DNA of 15,025 nt from contig MU646774.1 of the NCBI GenBank assembly GCA_026770585.1, positions 179,788 to 194,812 of the forward strand, read 5' to 3'. Shown here one piece after another: positions 1 to 5,952 of the stretch. This stretch comes from Baffinella frigidus (taxonomy: Eukaryota > Cryptophyceae > Cryptomonadales > Baffinellaceae). Made by a program: the position numbers and the translations under genes. The notes under the pieces were generated by a model, which ran no database searches, was not told the origin of the DNA, and worked only from the letters and a program-made list of their open reading frames with translations. The stretch's first letter is position 1, and the number at the start of each line of letters is the position of its first letter.

Positions 1-97
<97 letters not shown>
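1..97. repeat. GA microsatellite
   Basis: Nearly pure GA dinucleotide with periodic GAAA interruptions. It starts before the window edge. Long reading frames through it encode only RE or SL dipeptides and are not genes. Confidence 0.97.
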
Positions 98-121
98 TAG
101 GTGGTTTAATGTTCACGCAAT

Positions 122-298
122 GTTAGTCGCAAAACTCCCGAAAATGAAGGTAGTTTCGCCTACGGGATTGCCTAGGACCTCCTACCGTAGGCCAAAATCC
201 TAGGATATTTTGGTCCTAGGAGCCCTACGGCCTACGGTAGGTAGGTCCTACCTAAATCCGTAGGGAAACTACCGAACTTTCCAGGAGTTTCCCTATGA
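122..298. mobile_element. Foldback element, divergent member of family A
   Basis: Two arms of about 75 bases are imperfect reverse complements. The left arm runs from about 122 to 203 and the right arm from about 226 to 298, with a loop containing TCCTAGGA. The right end read on the minus strand starts TTTCATAGGGAAACTCCTGG, which lines up with the family A end TTCATAGGCTAACGGCCTG seen at six other places. No reading frame is present, so it would be a non-autonomous, MITE-like element. It is clearly older or of a different subfamily than the other copies. Confidence 0.75.
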
Positions 299-344
299 AA
301 GTATTGGATCCACTGAGTCTCTTCTGTAGATTATAGGTGCCATC

Positions 345-498
345 TACAGCTGTCTAGCTCTGCCTCACTCTGGTTGACCGACTGTTCTCGAGTGGACAAG
401 CTGGGTGCATGGTACAAATAAGTCAAATTTGGAGCGGAAAAGAGCCCGGGCTCGCCAAATTGGTGAGCCAAGTAGAGTGAGACAGAGCTAGGCTGTGG
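345..498. mobile_element. Foldback element, family H
   Basis: The ends are inverted repeats of about 22 bases: TAGCTCTGCCTCACTCT at 355 and its complement near 474-490. The inner right half, around 430-475, contains CTCGCCAAATTGGTGAG. The right arm has an inverted relative at 4606-4667. The open frame on the minus strand across this element has no recognisable content and is treated as chance. Confidence 0.55.
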
Positions 499-589
499 GA
501 AATGGTCAGGAAATGAGGGAAGTCCACACAGATGGGACAAGTGGGAGGGTAGCTAAACCGGGCAGGCTTGCTACCATGGGAAACTGTGG

Positions 590-985
590 TTAGTCAACGG
601 GCTTACGGGGGTCTCTCGCTGGGTGAACACGCACCTCATCGAAGAGGAAAAACGTAGCCTGGGGGAACCACGCCGCCCCCTCCGTCACCTCCTCAGTCAC
701 CTTGCCAACCATCTCCAGCCGCTCCTCCTCATCTCCCCCCGCCCTGCTTTCGAGCACCTCCTCCCCGCCCCCACGCAGCACCAACTGTCTTCTGTCTCGC
801 CACAGGCACCCTCCACCCGCAGCCCTCCCGTGGCCCCTCCGCGCCTGGAATGCTGGGTGGAAAGGATGCGACGAGCGCTGCGTCTCGAGCGTGGCGGTGT
901 GCGTGAGCGTGGCCGCCAGCGCGATCCATACAGCAACAGCAGGCATGGTTCCGCAGCCCCGCCCGCCCGCCACAAGGAGACCCAT
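590..985 (-). CDS. Possible small protein, unrecognised
   Basis: This minus-strand frame of 131 codons ends with TAA at 590. I do not recognise the product. The second methionine (946) would give an N-terminus MPAVAVWIALAATLTHTA, which has the look of a short signal peptide. The C-terminal half is acidic with alternating charges (EEERLEMVGKVTEEV) and ends in an aromatic stretch, FFLFDEVRVHPARDP. It would be transcribed away from the ankyrin gene starting at 1291, leaving a few hundred bases between them. The region is G+C rich, and long frames also exist on the other strand (623-1048 and, on the minus strand, 729-1574), so composition alone could produce it. Possible acceptors (GAAGACAG before LVLRGG; TTCCCCCAG before ATFFLF) mean that only part of it may be exon. 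Confidence 0.3.
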   Translation of the reverse strand: MGLLVAGGRGCGTMPAVAVWIALAATLTHTATLETQRSSHPFHPAFQARRGHGRAAGGGCLWRDRRQLVLRGGGEEVLESRAGGDEEERLEMVGKVTEEVTEGAAWFPQATFFLFDEVRVHPARDPRKPVD

Positions 986-1290
986 CCCAGAACAGGATCG
1001 GCTTTCGGGGAACTCCTTGCCAGATTTTCTCTGTCCACGATTTTTTGACCGATTTTTGTGACGGGGAAAAATTCGTGGTCGTCCAGGCGGCAGTTGTCCT
1101 CCCCGGCTCCCCGCTCCGCAAGAGGCCGAAGGCTCCTTCCGCCTTGACCCACACGCTCGGAACAGTGGTGGAGCGCCCAGGGATCAAGACTACGAGCTCA
1201 AGGCCGAAGGGGCGTCTGGTGTGCCGTTCCACCGCAACCCCTCCCTCCTTCAATAAGGGGCGGGGGCTCTCATCCATCCACCGCAGAACC

Positions 1291-1707
1291 ATGAACGCGA
1301 ATGAGACGATGCATCTCATGTTCGCGGCGCGCGCGGGGAAAACCGAGGAGGTGCGGCGGCTGGTCGATGGAGGCGCAAACGTGGGAGGCACGGACAAGTT
1401 TGGCAACACAGCCCTACACGGCGCCGCCTCCGGGGGGCACGAGCTAATCTTGAGGGTGCTGCTGGACGCGGGGGCCAACGCCATGGCTAGGGACAACCTG
1501 GGAAGGACGCCGTTGCATGCCGCTGCACGTGGGGGGGATCCATTACAATCGGTTGGCGGAGAGTGCTTGGTCATTTTGCTGGGTGCCGGTGCCGACGTGG
1601 GGGCCAGGGACGCTGACGGCTCGACGCCGCTGCACAGTGCTGCGATCGAGGGTCACATGTTTCCGGCGGAGGTGCTGCTCGATGCGGGCGCGGACCTGGC
1701 GGCCCAG
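1291..1707 (+). CDS. Ankyrin-repeat protein, exon 1
   Basis: This exon encodes 139 residues with four ankyrin repeats. Repeat 1 is degenerate (residues 6-38, HLMFAARAGKTEEVRRLV). Repeat 2 is KFGNTALHGAASGGHELILR. Repeat 3 starts NLGRTPLHAAARGG and carries about five extra residues before the second helix. Repeat 4 starts ADGSTPLHSAAIEGH. The pattern G-x-TPLH-x-AA-x-x-GH followed by LL-x-AGA is the ankyrin consensus, a protein-binding fold. I chose the ATG at 1291 because it directly precedes the first repeat and sits in a fair context (AGAACCATGA); the frame is open upstream to about 1045, so an earlier start or an upstream exon is possible. The exon ends GCCCAG before GTAACC, phase 0. It is the first of at least four exons. 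Confidence 0.88.
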
Positions 1708-1800
1708 GTAACCATGCTCTCTTCACCAAAGATGCCTTGAGCGTGTTGCTGGGTGCGGGGCCGGGGACACTGACGGCCTTGCGCACACCTTCCTCCCCAG
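1708..1800 (+). other. Intron 1 of the ankyrin gene, with a relic ankyrin segment
   Basis: This is a 93-base intron with donor CAG|GTAACC and acceptor TCCTCCCCAG. Removing it joins LAAQ to DAWGSTPLHHAA in frame and restores the spacing of the fifth ankyrin repeat. Without splicing, the frame ends after VTMLSSPKMP. Within the intron, 1746-1777 (TTGCTGGGTGC then CTGACGGC) matches exon positions 1576-1620 apart from an internal gap, so part of the intron looks like a decayed ankyrin repeat. Confidence 0.85.
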
Positions 1801-1953
1801 GACGCCTGGGGATCGACTCCCCTGCACCACGCCGCCTCGGAAGGTTACTGCCGCATGGCGAGTCTTCTTCTGGAGGCTGGGGCGGACGGCGGCGTGAAGA
1901 ACGGAAGCGGGGAAACGCCCGAGGAGTGTGGGCGCTTCAGCGACGCGCTCGAG
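1801..1953 (+). CDS. Ankyrin-repeat protein, exon 2
   Basis: This exon encodes 51 residues: the fifth ankyrin repeat (AWGSTPLHHAASEGYCRM, then ASLLLEAGADGG) and the start of a sixth (GSGETPEECGRFSDALE). The genomic frame reads on to GTC TGA, so a short 191-residue product ending at 1959 is possible without further splicing. I prefer a donor at GAG|GTCTGA. Joining ALE to the next exon (VVKLLRA) completes the second helix of repeat six, which in this fold normally ends like EVVKLLRA. The donor is weak (GTC rather than GTA or GTG), but the later exon ends of this gene share the same GAG|GTC form. Confidence 0.8.
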
Positions 1954-2165
1954 GTCTGACCACGCCAGATTGCTCATGGGGGTTCGGCTCTTTCCGAGCT
2001 CTTTTTGGGCGCTGAACTATGCCAACAGTTAACTATTTCCCCTTATTCCTTCCGGGGAATTGACTTCTGGCGACCCCTTCCAAGAATCTGGCGTGGGAGT
2101 CAAATCTCATTTCGGAACACAACAGAATCTGTGGCGATCTCAAGGCTTCCAACGCCGAAGATTTC

Positions 2166-2327
2166 ATAGGCTAACGGCCTGAAAATGGGGTAGTTAGGCA
2201 TACGGCATTGCCTAGGACCTCCTACCGTAGGCCGAGGGATCCTAGGACCAAAAAGTCTCGGCCTACGGTAGGAGGTCCTAGGCAATGCCGTAGGCCTAAC
2301 TACCCCATTTTCAGGCCGTTACCCTAT
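2166..2327. mobile_element. Foldback element, family A, copy 1
   Basis: Arms of about 70 bases are nearly perfect reverse complements around a short loop, GGGATCCTAGGACCAAAAAG. The left end is TTCATAGGCTAACGG and the right end, read inward, is TTAATAGGGTAACGG. A TA target duplication is possible just outside GG...CC, but cannot be told from element sequence. There is no coding capacity. It lies in the long second intron of the ankyrin gene. Confidence 0.9.
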
Positions 2328-2460
2328 TAAGAACAGGGTGGATATGCTTTTCGATCATCTTCATGTCCGCATGCCTCTTCTTTCTTCTTCTTTATTATTA
2401 CTCCAGTGATCCAAACGTCGATGCGCCTTGAGACGAGCGCGCTGCGGTACAGTGGCAGTC

Positions 2461-2600
2461 TTATCCGGGGAAACCTAGTTTTCTTTAGTTTGATGGCAAG
2501 AAAAATTACTACACAGTTCGTTCTTATTAGTAATATTAAAGCATTTATGTAGTAATTTTCCTTGCCATCAAACTAAAGAAAAATAGGTTTCCCCGGATAA
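2461..2600. mobile_element. Foldback element, family F, copy 1
   Basis: The arms start TTATCCGGGGAAACCTA and end with the complement, TAGGTTTCCCCGGATAA. The inner parts share ATTACTACACA and TGTAGTAAT. The loop contains TTAGTAATATTAAAGC. It is A+T rich, unlike family A, and has no reading frame. Confidence 0.85.
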
Positions 2601-2680
2601 AGTCCTCAAAAGTGAACGTACGCACCTCCGCGATACCCACCCCTGCCCCAACCTCGCAGCCCGCGCACAATCTCACAGGA

Positions 2681-2810
2681 AAACGGTTTTGATTTAAAAC
2701 TTTTGGATTCAATGACAATTTCGAAATTACTACACGAACGCTTTAATATTACTAGTAAAACTCGTTATGTGTAGTAAATATCATTGCCAGGTTTCAAATT
2801 AAAACCGTTA
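2681..2810. mobile_element. Foldback element, family F, copy 2, opposite orientation
   Basis: The arms start AACGGTTTTGATTTAAAAC and end in the complement near 2810. The loop, read on the minus strand, contains CTAGTAATATTAAAGCG, matching the loop of the copy at 2461-2600. The two are therefore related and lie in opposite orientations about 80 bases apart. Their outer arms differ in sequence while the inner ACTACAC part is shared. Confidence 0.8.
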
Positions 2811-2864
2811 TCCCATGAAATCCTCAAGCACGGACCAGCCTCATTTCTGAAATGAATGCCGCAG

Positions 2865-2918
2865 GTGGTGAAGCTGCTGCGCGCAGTCTCGGCGAAACGC
2901 GCAAAGTGCGTCGCATAA
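2865..2918 (+). pseudogene. Truncated copy of ankyrin-gene exon 3
   Basis: GCAG is followed by a segment encoding VVKLLRAVSAKRAKCVA and then TAA. It differs from the start of the exon at 3014 by one base over more than 50, so it is a very recent duplicate, 150 bases upstream. The copy breaks off exactly where the stop begins and has no polypyrimidine tract before its AG, unlike the downstream copy. If used, it would end the protein after the sixth ankyrin repeat. Confidence 0.8.
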
Positions 2919-2966
2919 TCTTCACATAGGTTATGAGGCACTGCACCCTCCTGACCCTAGCCCCAC

Positions 2967-2970
<4 letters not shown>

Positions 2971-3010
<40 letters not shown>
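2971..3010 (+). repeat. CT microsatellite serving as a candidate polypyrimidine tract
   Basis: A pure CT run of 40 bases is followed directly by CCAG and the start of exon 3 at 3014. Its position is exactly that of a splice-acceptor pyrimidine tract. Confidence 0.9.
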
Positions 3011-3012
<2 letters not shown>

Positions 3013-3013
3013 G

Positions 3014-3124
3014 GTGGTGAAGCTCCTGCGCGCAGTCTCGGCGAAACGCGCAAAGTGCGTCGCATTCGCCATGGGGCTGCACCCGCGCCTCGGCGCCGAC
3101 GCGCGCCCTCTCCTCGAACCCGAG
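3014..3124 (+). CDS. Ankyrin-repeat protein, exon 3
   Basis: This exon encodes 37 residues: VVKLLRAVSAKRAKCVA, then FAMGLHPRLGADARPLLEPE. The first part completes the sixth ankyrin repeat. The second part resembles, from memory, a short conserved box (FAMG-x-H-x-RLG) that follows the ankyrin repeats in many algal proteins; its role is unknown to me. The acceptor is (CT)n-CCAG|GTG and the donor is GAG|GTCCCC, both phase 0. The next exon starts VVRMVV, so the joined text LEPEVVRMV is continuous and fits that box. A partial paralogue at 3310-3375 keeps the same peptide with mostly silent changes, which supports the frame. Confidence 0.8.
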
Positions 3125-3410
3125 GTCCCCACCCACCCCCCGGGGGTGCTTCAGGGCTATTATCCCTTACCACACAGCGGGCTAAGAAGGGGTTTTCGGC
3201 CCAAATCGGAAGCCCTGACTTCGCTGGACGGGGAACCTGAGGTCCCCACCCACCCTCCTGGGTGGTTCAGGGCTATGATCCCGTACCACACAGCGGGCTA
3301 CGAAGGGGCGTCGCATTCGCCATGGGGCTGCACCCGCGGCTAGGCGCCGACGCCCGTTCTTTGCTGAAACCCGAGGTCCCCACCCACCCCCCGGGGTAGT
3401 TCAGGGCTAT
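3118..3410 (+). repeat. Imperfect tandem repeat in intron 3
   Basis: GAGGTCCCCACCCACCC recurs at about 3122, 3239 and 3373. Each is followed about 27 bases later by TTCAGGGCTAT (3150, 3266, 3400; a fourth at 3609). Two units also contain ACCACACAGCGGGCTA with GAAGGGG after it. The repeat unit includes the exon 3 donor, so exon end and intron start were duplicated together. A relative of the ACCACACAGCGGGCT piece lies at 11267. Confidence 0.75.
3310..3375 (+). pseudogene. Partial copy of ankyrin-gene exon 3 (3' half)
   Basis: It encodes VAFAMGLHPRLGADARSLLK followed by PE and the same GAG|GTCCCC junction. Against 3059-3124, 8 of 22 codons differ: six changes are silent (R, L, A, R, L, L) and two change the residue (P to S, E to K). 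That bias means the peptide was under selection for much of the time since the two diverged. It lacks the 5' half of the exon and has no acceptor directly upstream, so it is probably not spliced now. Confidence 0.75.
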
Positions 3411-3444
3411 TAGTCCTCACGTCTCGTCCCGAGGTGCCCATCCG

Positions 3445-3560
3445 TTAGGTCCTTTGGGTTCTTTGAACTCCCACCATAGGCGGACACCGGAACTTGTCCC
3501 ACCCTTTAGGTCCTTTGTTTTTTTTAACTCCCACCATAGGCGGACACCGGAACTTGTCCT
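3445..3560. repeat. 60-base direct repeat, two units
   Basis: Two adjacent units contain CTCCCACCATAGGCGGACAC and CGGAACTTGTCC, 60 bases apart. The pair plus 34 bases downstream has an inverted, diverged copy at 5953-6047. Confidence 0.85.
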
Positions 3561-3668
3561 TCAGAAAGGCCCTGCTTCCTTTCGGATCACATCAACCCCC
3601 CAGGATGGTTCAGGGCTACTATATAGCCCTTAAGTAGCGAAGGGGTCGAAATTGGCTCCCACGAGGTC

Positions 3669-3717
3669 CTAGGCAGGTCCTAGGGCGTTTCTTATGAGCA
3701 AGGTACCCCTGTAGTAA
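3669..3717 (+). mobile_element. Fragment of family B foldback element
   Basis: It contains GGTCCTAGGGCGTTTCTTAT and then GAGCAAGGTACCCCTGTA, which is the right arm of the family B elements at 5331, 6133 and 7001. The left arm is missing. It lies 17 bases before the terminal exon copy at 3735. Confidence 0.65.
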
Positions 3718-3734
3718 ACCTCGCTTTCCCCCAG

Positions 3735-3815
3735 GTGGTGCGGATGGTGGTCGACTTCATCGCGCAGGAGGAGGCGGATCCGGAGGACGACTGGAGCCAC
3801 TTAGCAGCGGCCGAG
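3735..3815 (+). CDS. Ankyrin-repeat protein, alternative or older terminal exon (copy 4a)
   Basis: After the acceptor CTTTCCCCCAG this encodes VVRMVVDFIAQEEADPEDDW and then SHLAAAE, phase 0. The first 15 codons match the exon at 4258 with two silent changes and two replacements (F for Y, Q for E). The acidic tail then departs from the other copies. It could be skipped, used in place of the exon at 4258, or spliced to it through GAG|GTCTTT; without that donor, the frame runs on through VFFALK to a stop. I cannot decide which from sequence. Confidence 0.55.
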
Positions 3816-3967
3816 GTCTTTTTCGCCTTGAAACCAAGGCGAAAATCCGGTTTCAATCCAGGGCAATCGATAAGGTTATAGTACATATCGTTTAGATGGA
3901 CGGACTGTATCCGTGAAACCCCTGGTGGCTGTTAAGTGGCCACCTGGCGTATAGCGGTCGTGTTTTC

Positions 3968-4129
3968 ATAGGCTAACGGCCTGAAAATGGGGTAGTTAGG
4001 CATACGGTATTGCTTAGGACCTCCTACCGTAGGCCGAGGGATCCTAGGACCAAAAAGTCTCGGCCTACGGTAGGAGGTCCTAGGCAATCCCGTAGGCCTA
4101 ACTACCCCATTTTCAGGCCGTTACCCTAC
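3968..4129. mobile_element. Foldback element, family A, copy 2
   Basis: It has the same orientation and loop as the copy at 2166, with ends CATAGGCTAACGG and CCGTTACCCTACT. Arms of about 70 bases differ by only a few bases. It separates the two terminal-exon copies of the ankyrin gene. Confidence 0.9.
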
Positions 4130-4154
4130 TAGTTTGACGATTTGTTAACCCTCG

Positions 4155-4227
4155 CGTCCCCCCTAGGCATAGCCCTACTGTAGGGTCCTAGGAGGAGGCG
4201 GTTTCTTATGAGCGAGGCACCCCTGTA
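4155..4227 (+). mobile_element. Fragment of family B foldback element
   Basis: It contains the loop and right arm of family B (CCTAGGCATAGCCCTACTG, then TTTCTTATGAGCGAGGCACC and CCTGTA). It lies 30 bases before the terminal exon at 4258. The same kind of fragment stands before the exon copy at 3735, so the fragment and the exon may have been duplicated as one unit. Confidence 0.65.
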
Positions 4228-4257
4228 CAGCGGTCGTTTTGACAAGCTTTCCATCAG

Positions 4258-4362
4258 GTGGTGCGGATGGTGGTAGACTACATCGCAGAGGAGGAGGCGG
4301 ATGCGGACTACATCTTCGACGAGGACTCGTCGTCGGAGGGGGGGTGGTCTGACGCCGACTGA
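4258..4362 (+). CDS. Ankyrin-repeat protein, terminal exon (copy 4b)
   Basis: After CCATCAG it encodes 34 residues, VVRMVVDYIAEEEADADYIF followed by an acidic serine-rich tail, DEDSSSEGGWSDAD, and TGA. Spliced to exons 1-3 it gives a protein of 261 residues with all introns in phase 0. The start VVRMV fits directly after LEPE of exon 3. The tail is about half acidic residues, and the SSSE stretch would be a possible casein kinase 2 site. Of five copies of this exon in the window this is the only one with an acceptor, an uninterrupted frame and a stop. Confidence 0.75.
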   Translation: MVRMVVDYIAEEEADADYIFDEDSSSEGGWSDAD

Positions 4363-4403
4363 TGCGAAAAGCGAACGCCAGCGGACCCCTTAGCCTACGG
4401 TAG

Positions 4404-4471
4404 GAACCCCCCCTCCTCCTACGACGTTTTAAAACAAAAAGGTCTTTAAAAGTCGTAGGAGGGGGGATCCT
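4404..4471. mobile_element. Small foldback, family D
   Basis: The left arm is CCCCTCCTCCTACGACGTTT and the right arm is its complement with small differences (AAAAGTCGTAGGAGGGGGG). It sits between the terminal exon and its decayed copy at 4478. Confidence 0.65.
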
Positions 4472-4477
4472 AGTCCG

Positions 4478-4519
4478 GATCCGGACTCCATTTTCGATGA
4501 AGACTCATCGTCGGAGGGG
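4478..4519 (+). pseudogene. Fragment of terminal exon (copy 4c)
   Basis: It encodes DPDSIFDEDSSSEG, against DADYIFDEDSSSEG in the exon at 4258. Four codons differ silently and two by replacement. No acceptor precedes it, and a G run follows it. Confidence 0.7.
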
Positions 4520-4521
4520 AA

Positions 4522-4608
4522 GGGGGGGGGGGCCTAGGACTTTACAGTAGGCCTATGCCTAGGGTCCTGGGGGGGGGGGCGGTTTCTCATGAGCGAGGTA
4601 CCCCTGTA
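4522..4608 (+). mobile_element. Fragment of family B foldback element
   Basis: It contains TTACAGTAGGCCTATGCCTA and TCATGAGCGAGGTACCCCTG, the loop and right arm of family B, with a G run in place of the left arm. Confidence 0.7.
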
Positions 4609-4667
4609 GCTCTGTCTCGGTCAATTTGGGCTCACCAAGTCGGTGAGCACGGGCTCGTTTCCTCTCG
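4606..4667 (+). repeat. Inverted relative of the family H right arm
   Basis: TAGCTCTGTCTCGGTC followed by GGGCTCACCAAGTCGGTGAG and CACGGGCTCGTTTCC matches the minus strand of about 430-497. Confidence 0.6.
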
Positions 4668-4715
4668 GATGCGGACTACATTTTCGATGAGGAATCCGTC
4701 AGAGGGGGCGGGGGA
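4668..4715 (+). pseudogene. Fragment of terminal exon (copy 4d)
   Basis: It encodes DADYIFDEE and then loses the frame relative to the intact copy (a base change and a deletion in the SSSE region). No acceptor is near. Confidence 0.65.
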
Positions 4716-4734
4716 GGATTCCGTCAACGGTTTA

Positions 4735-4902
4735 ATAGGGTAACGGCCTGAAAATGGGTTAGTCAGGCCTACGGCATTGCCTAGGACCTCCTACCGTAGG
4801 CCGAGACTTTTTGGTCCTAGGATCCCTCGGCCTACATGTACGGTAGGAGGTCCTAGGCAATGCCGTAGGCCTAACTACCCCCTTTTTAGGCCGTTAGCCT
4901 TT
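4735..4902. mobile_element. Foldback element, family A, copy 3, reverse orientation
   Basis: The left end is TTAATAGGGTAACGG and the right end GCCTTTGAG. The loop GAGACTTTTTGGTCCTAGGA is reversed relative to copies 1 and 2. Six extra bases near the loop (TACATG) distinguish it. Confidence 0.88.
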
Positions 4903-4959
4903 GAGGTTTGAAGTAAAATATGTTTGAGTACGTGGCGGAGGTGGGGGGGTCCGACCGTG

Positions 4960-5142
4960 CAGGGTTGGGAGTAACACGGTAACACACCGGGCTCCTGCCA
5001 CCGTTGCCGTGTTACCGACGATTCCATGTTACCACGGTAACACAGCGGGTCACCGGTCCATGGACGAGTCCCTTTGACTGACAGTAACACAGCAATTCTC
5101 TGCCACCGATGCGGTAACGGGGCCTCTGTTACCGTTACCAAA
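4960..5142. repeat. Cluster of GGTAAC / GTTACC palindromes
   Basis: About ten GTAAC or GTTAC motifs lie in about 180 bases. They form nested hairpins, such as GTAACACGGTAAC (4972) paired with GTTGCCGTGTTAC, GTTACCACGGTAAC (about 5030), and GGTAACGGGGCCTCTGTTACC (about 5112). A half-repeated unit, CTGCCACCG with TGC after it, occurs twice (4996 and 5100). I see no gene; the minus-strand frame here contains no recognisable protein. Confidence 0.65.
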
Positions 5143-5161
5143 ACAAAAATACCCCCAGCCC

Positions 5162-5191
5162 TGGTCCGACGCTGACGCGCAGGAGGAGTGA
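5162..5191 (+). pseudogene. Fragment of terminal exon with stop (copy 4e)
   Basis: It encodes WSDADAQEE and TGA. The end of the intact terminal exon is WSDAD and TGA, so this keeps the last five residues and adds four. It is short, so the match could partly be chance, but its place at the end of a run of copies favours a relic. Confidence 0.5.
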
Positions 5192-5207
5192 CGCGCCCCC
5201 TGTCCAC

Positions 5208-5313
5208 TTAACCCTTAAGTGGCCATAGGGTGAATATTCACCCTAAATCGTCCTAGACAGGTCCTAGGCCCCTACCGTAGGGCGTATGCGCCTACTGGGC
5301 ACTTAAGGGTTAA
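5208..5313. mobile_element. Foldback element, family C, copy 1
   Basis: The ends are TTAACCCTTAAGTGGCC and GGGCACTTAAGGGTTAA, with inner arms around GGTCCTAGGC. It is 106 bases and non-coding. Confidence 0.85.
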
Positions 5314-5330
5314 GGGGTGCCTGCGTCGGT

Positions 5331-5451
5331 TACGGGGGTACCTCGCTCATAAGAAACGCCCACCCCCGTAGGACCACCATAAGGCCCTAGGCATAGGCCT
5401 ACTGTAGGGTCCTAGGGGGGGGACGTGTCTTATGAGCGAGGTACCCCTGTA
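5331..5451. mobile_element. Foldback element, family B, copy 1
   Basis: The ends are TACGGGGGTACCTCGCTCAT and ATGAGCGAGGTACCCCTGTA. The loop contains CCCTAGGCATAGGCCTACTG. The element is flanked by a 20-base direct repeat, AAGGGGTGCCTGCGTCG plus TTA, at about 5312-5332 and 5451-5471, with one mismatch. Confidence 0.85.
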
Positions 5452-5471
5452 AGGGGTGCCTGCGTCGATTA

Positions 5472-5736
5472 GCCAACCTGGGAGGTTGGCTCCTTCATGC
5501 AAGAGAGACCACGCGACGATGGCCTGTGTATCAAACCGGGTTGTTTTTCTTGAGTCTTCCTATTATTCCCTGCTCTTCTAAAAGTATTTTAATCCGGAAT
5601 CCGGATAAGTTGACAGATTTGTGGGTGATTGAACGCGAGTTGACTTAAAAAACAGAGGGATTTGGTGCACAGGTCATCGTTGCGTGGAGACACGCCAGGC
5701 TCCGCGTCCTCATAACCTTGCGTCCTTCAGAGCCCG
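5472..5736. other. No gene seen
   Basis: This stretch starts with a hairpin of nine paired bases, AGCCAACCT-GGG-AGGTTGGCT, at 5471-5491. The rest is unique-looking sequence with no convincing frame, repeat or splice signal. Confidence 0.5.
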
Positions 5737-5841
5737 TATCCCTTAAGTGCCCATACCACCAAATTTGAGGGCCAAGAGGTCCTAGGCAGGTCCTAGGGCC
5801 CTACGGTAGGGCCTATGAGCCTACTGGCCACTTAAGGGATA
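5737..5841. mobile_element. Foldback element, family C, copy 2
   Basis: The ends are TATCCCTTAAGTGCCCA and TGGCCACTTAAGGGATA, with inner GGTCCTAGG and CCCTACGGTAGGG. It is nearly the same length as copy 1. Confidence 0.85.
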
Positions 5842-5952
5842 GCCTAGATACCCATATGTCTGCTGCTCAGATTCTGGTATGGTCCGAGATGAACTTCCTT
5901 CCTGCGTGCGCCGCTGCGGCAGACAGAGCCAACGCTGGTAGCAACGAGCGCA

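Noticed and set aside
729-1574. 281-codon minus-strand frame opposite the ankyrin exon
   Set aside because: It is the shadow of a G+C-rich coding exon; the plus strand holds clear ankyrin consensus and a consistent splice structure.
2824-3173. Minus-strand frames of 80 and 102 codons with RERERE tracts
   Set aside because: They are shadows of ankyrin exon 3 and its CT tract.
4875-5207. 110-codon minus-strand frame
   Set aside because: It spans a foldback arm and the GGTAAC palindrome cluster; no motif or repeat conservation supports coding.
5471-5491. Rho-independent terminator (hairpin AGCCAACCT-GGG-AGGTTGGCT)
   Set aside because: No T run follows and no bacterial gene is near.
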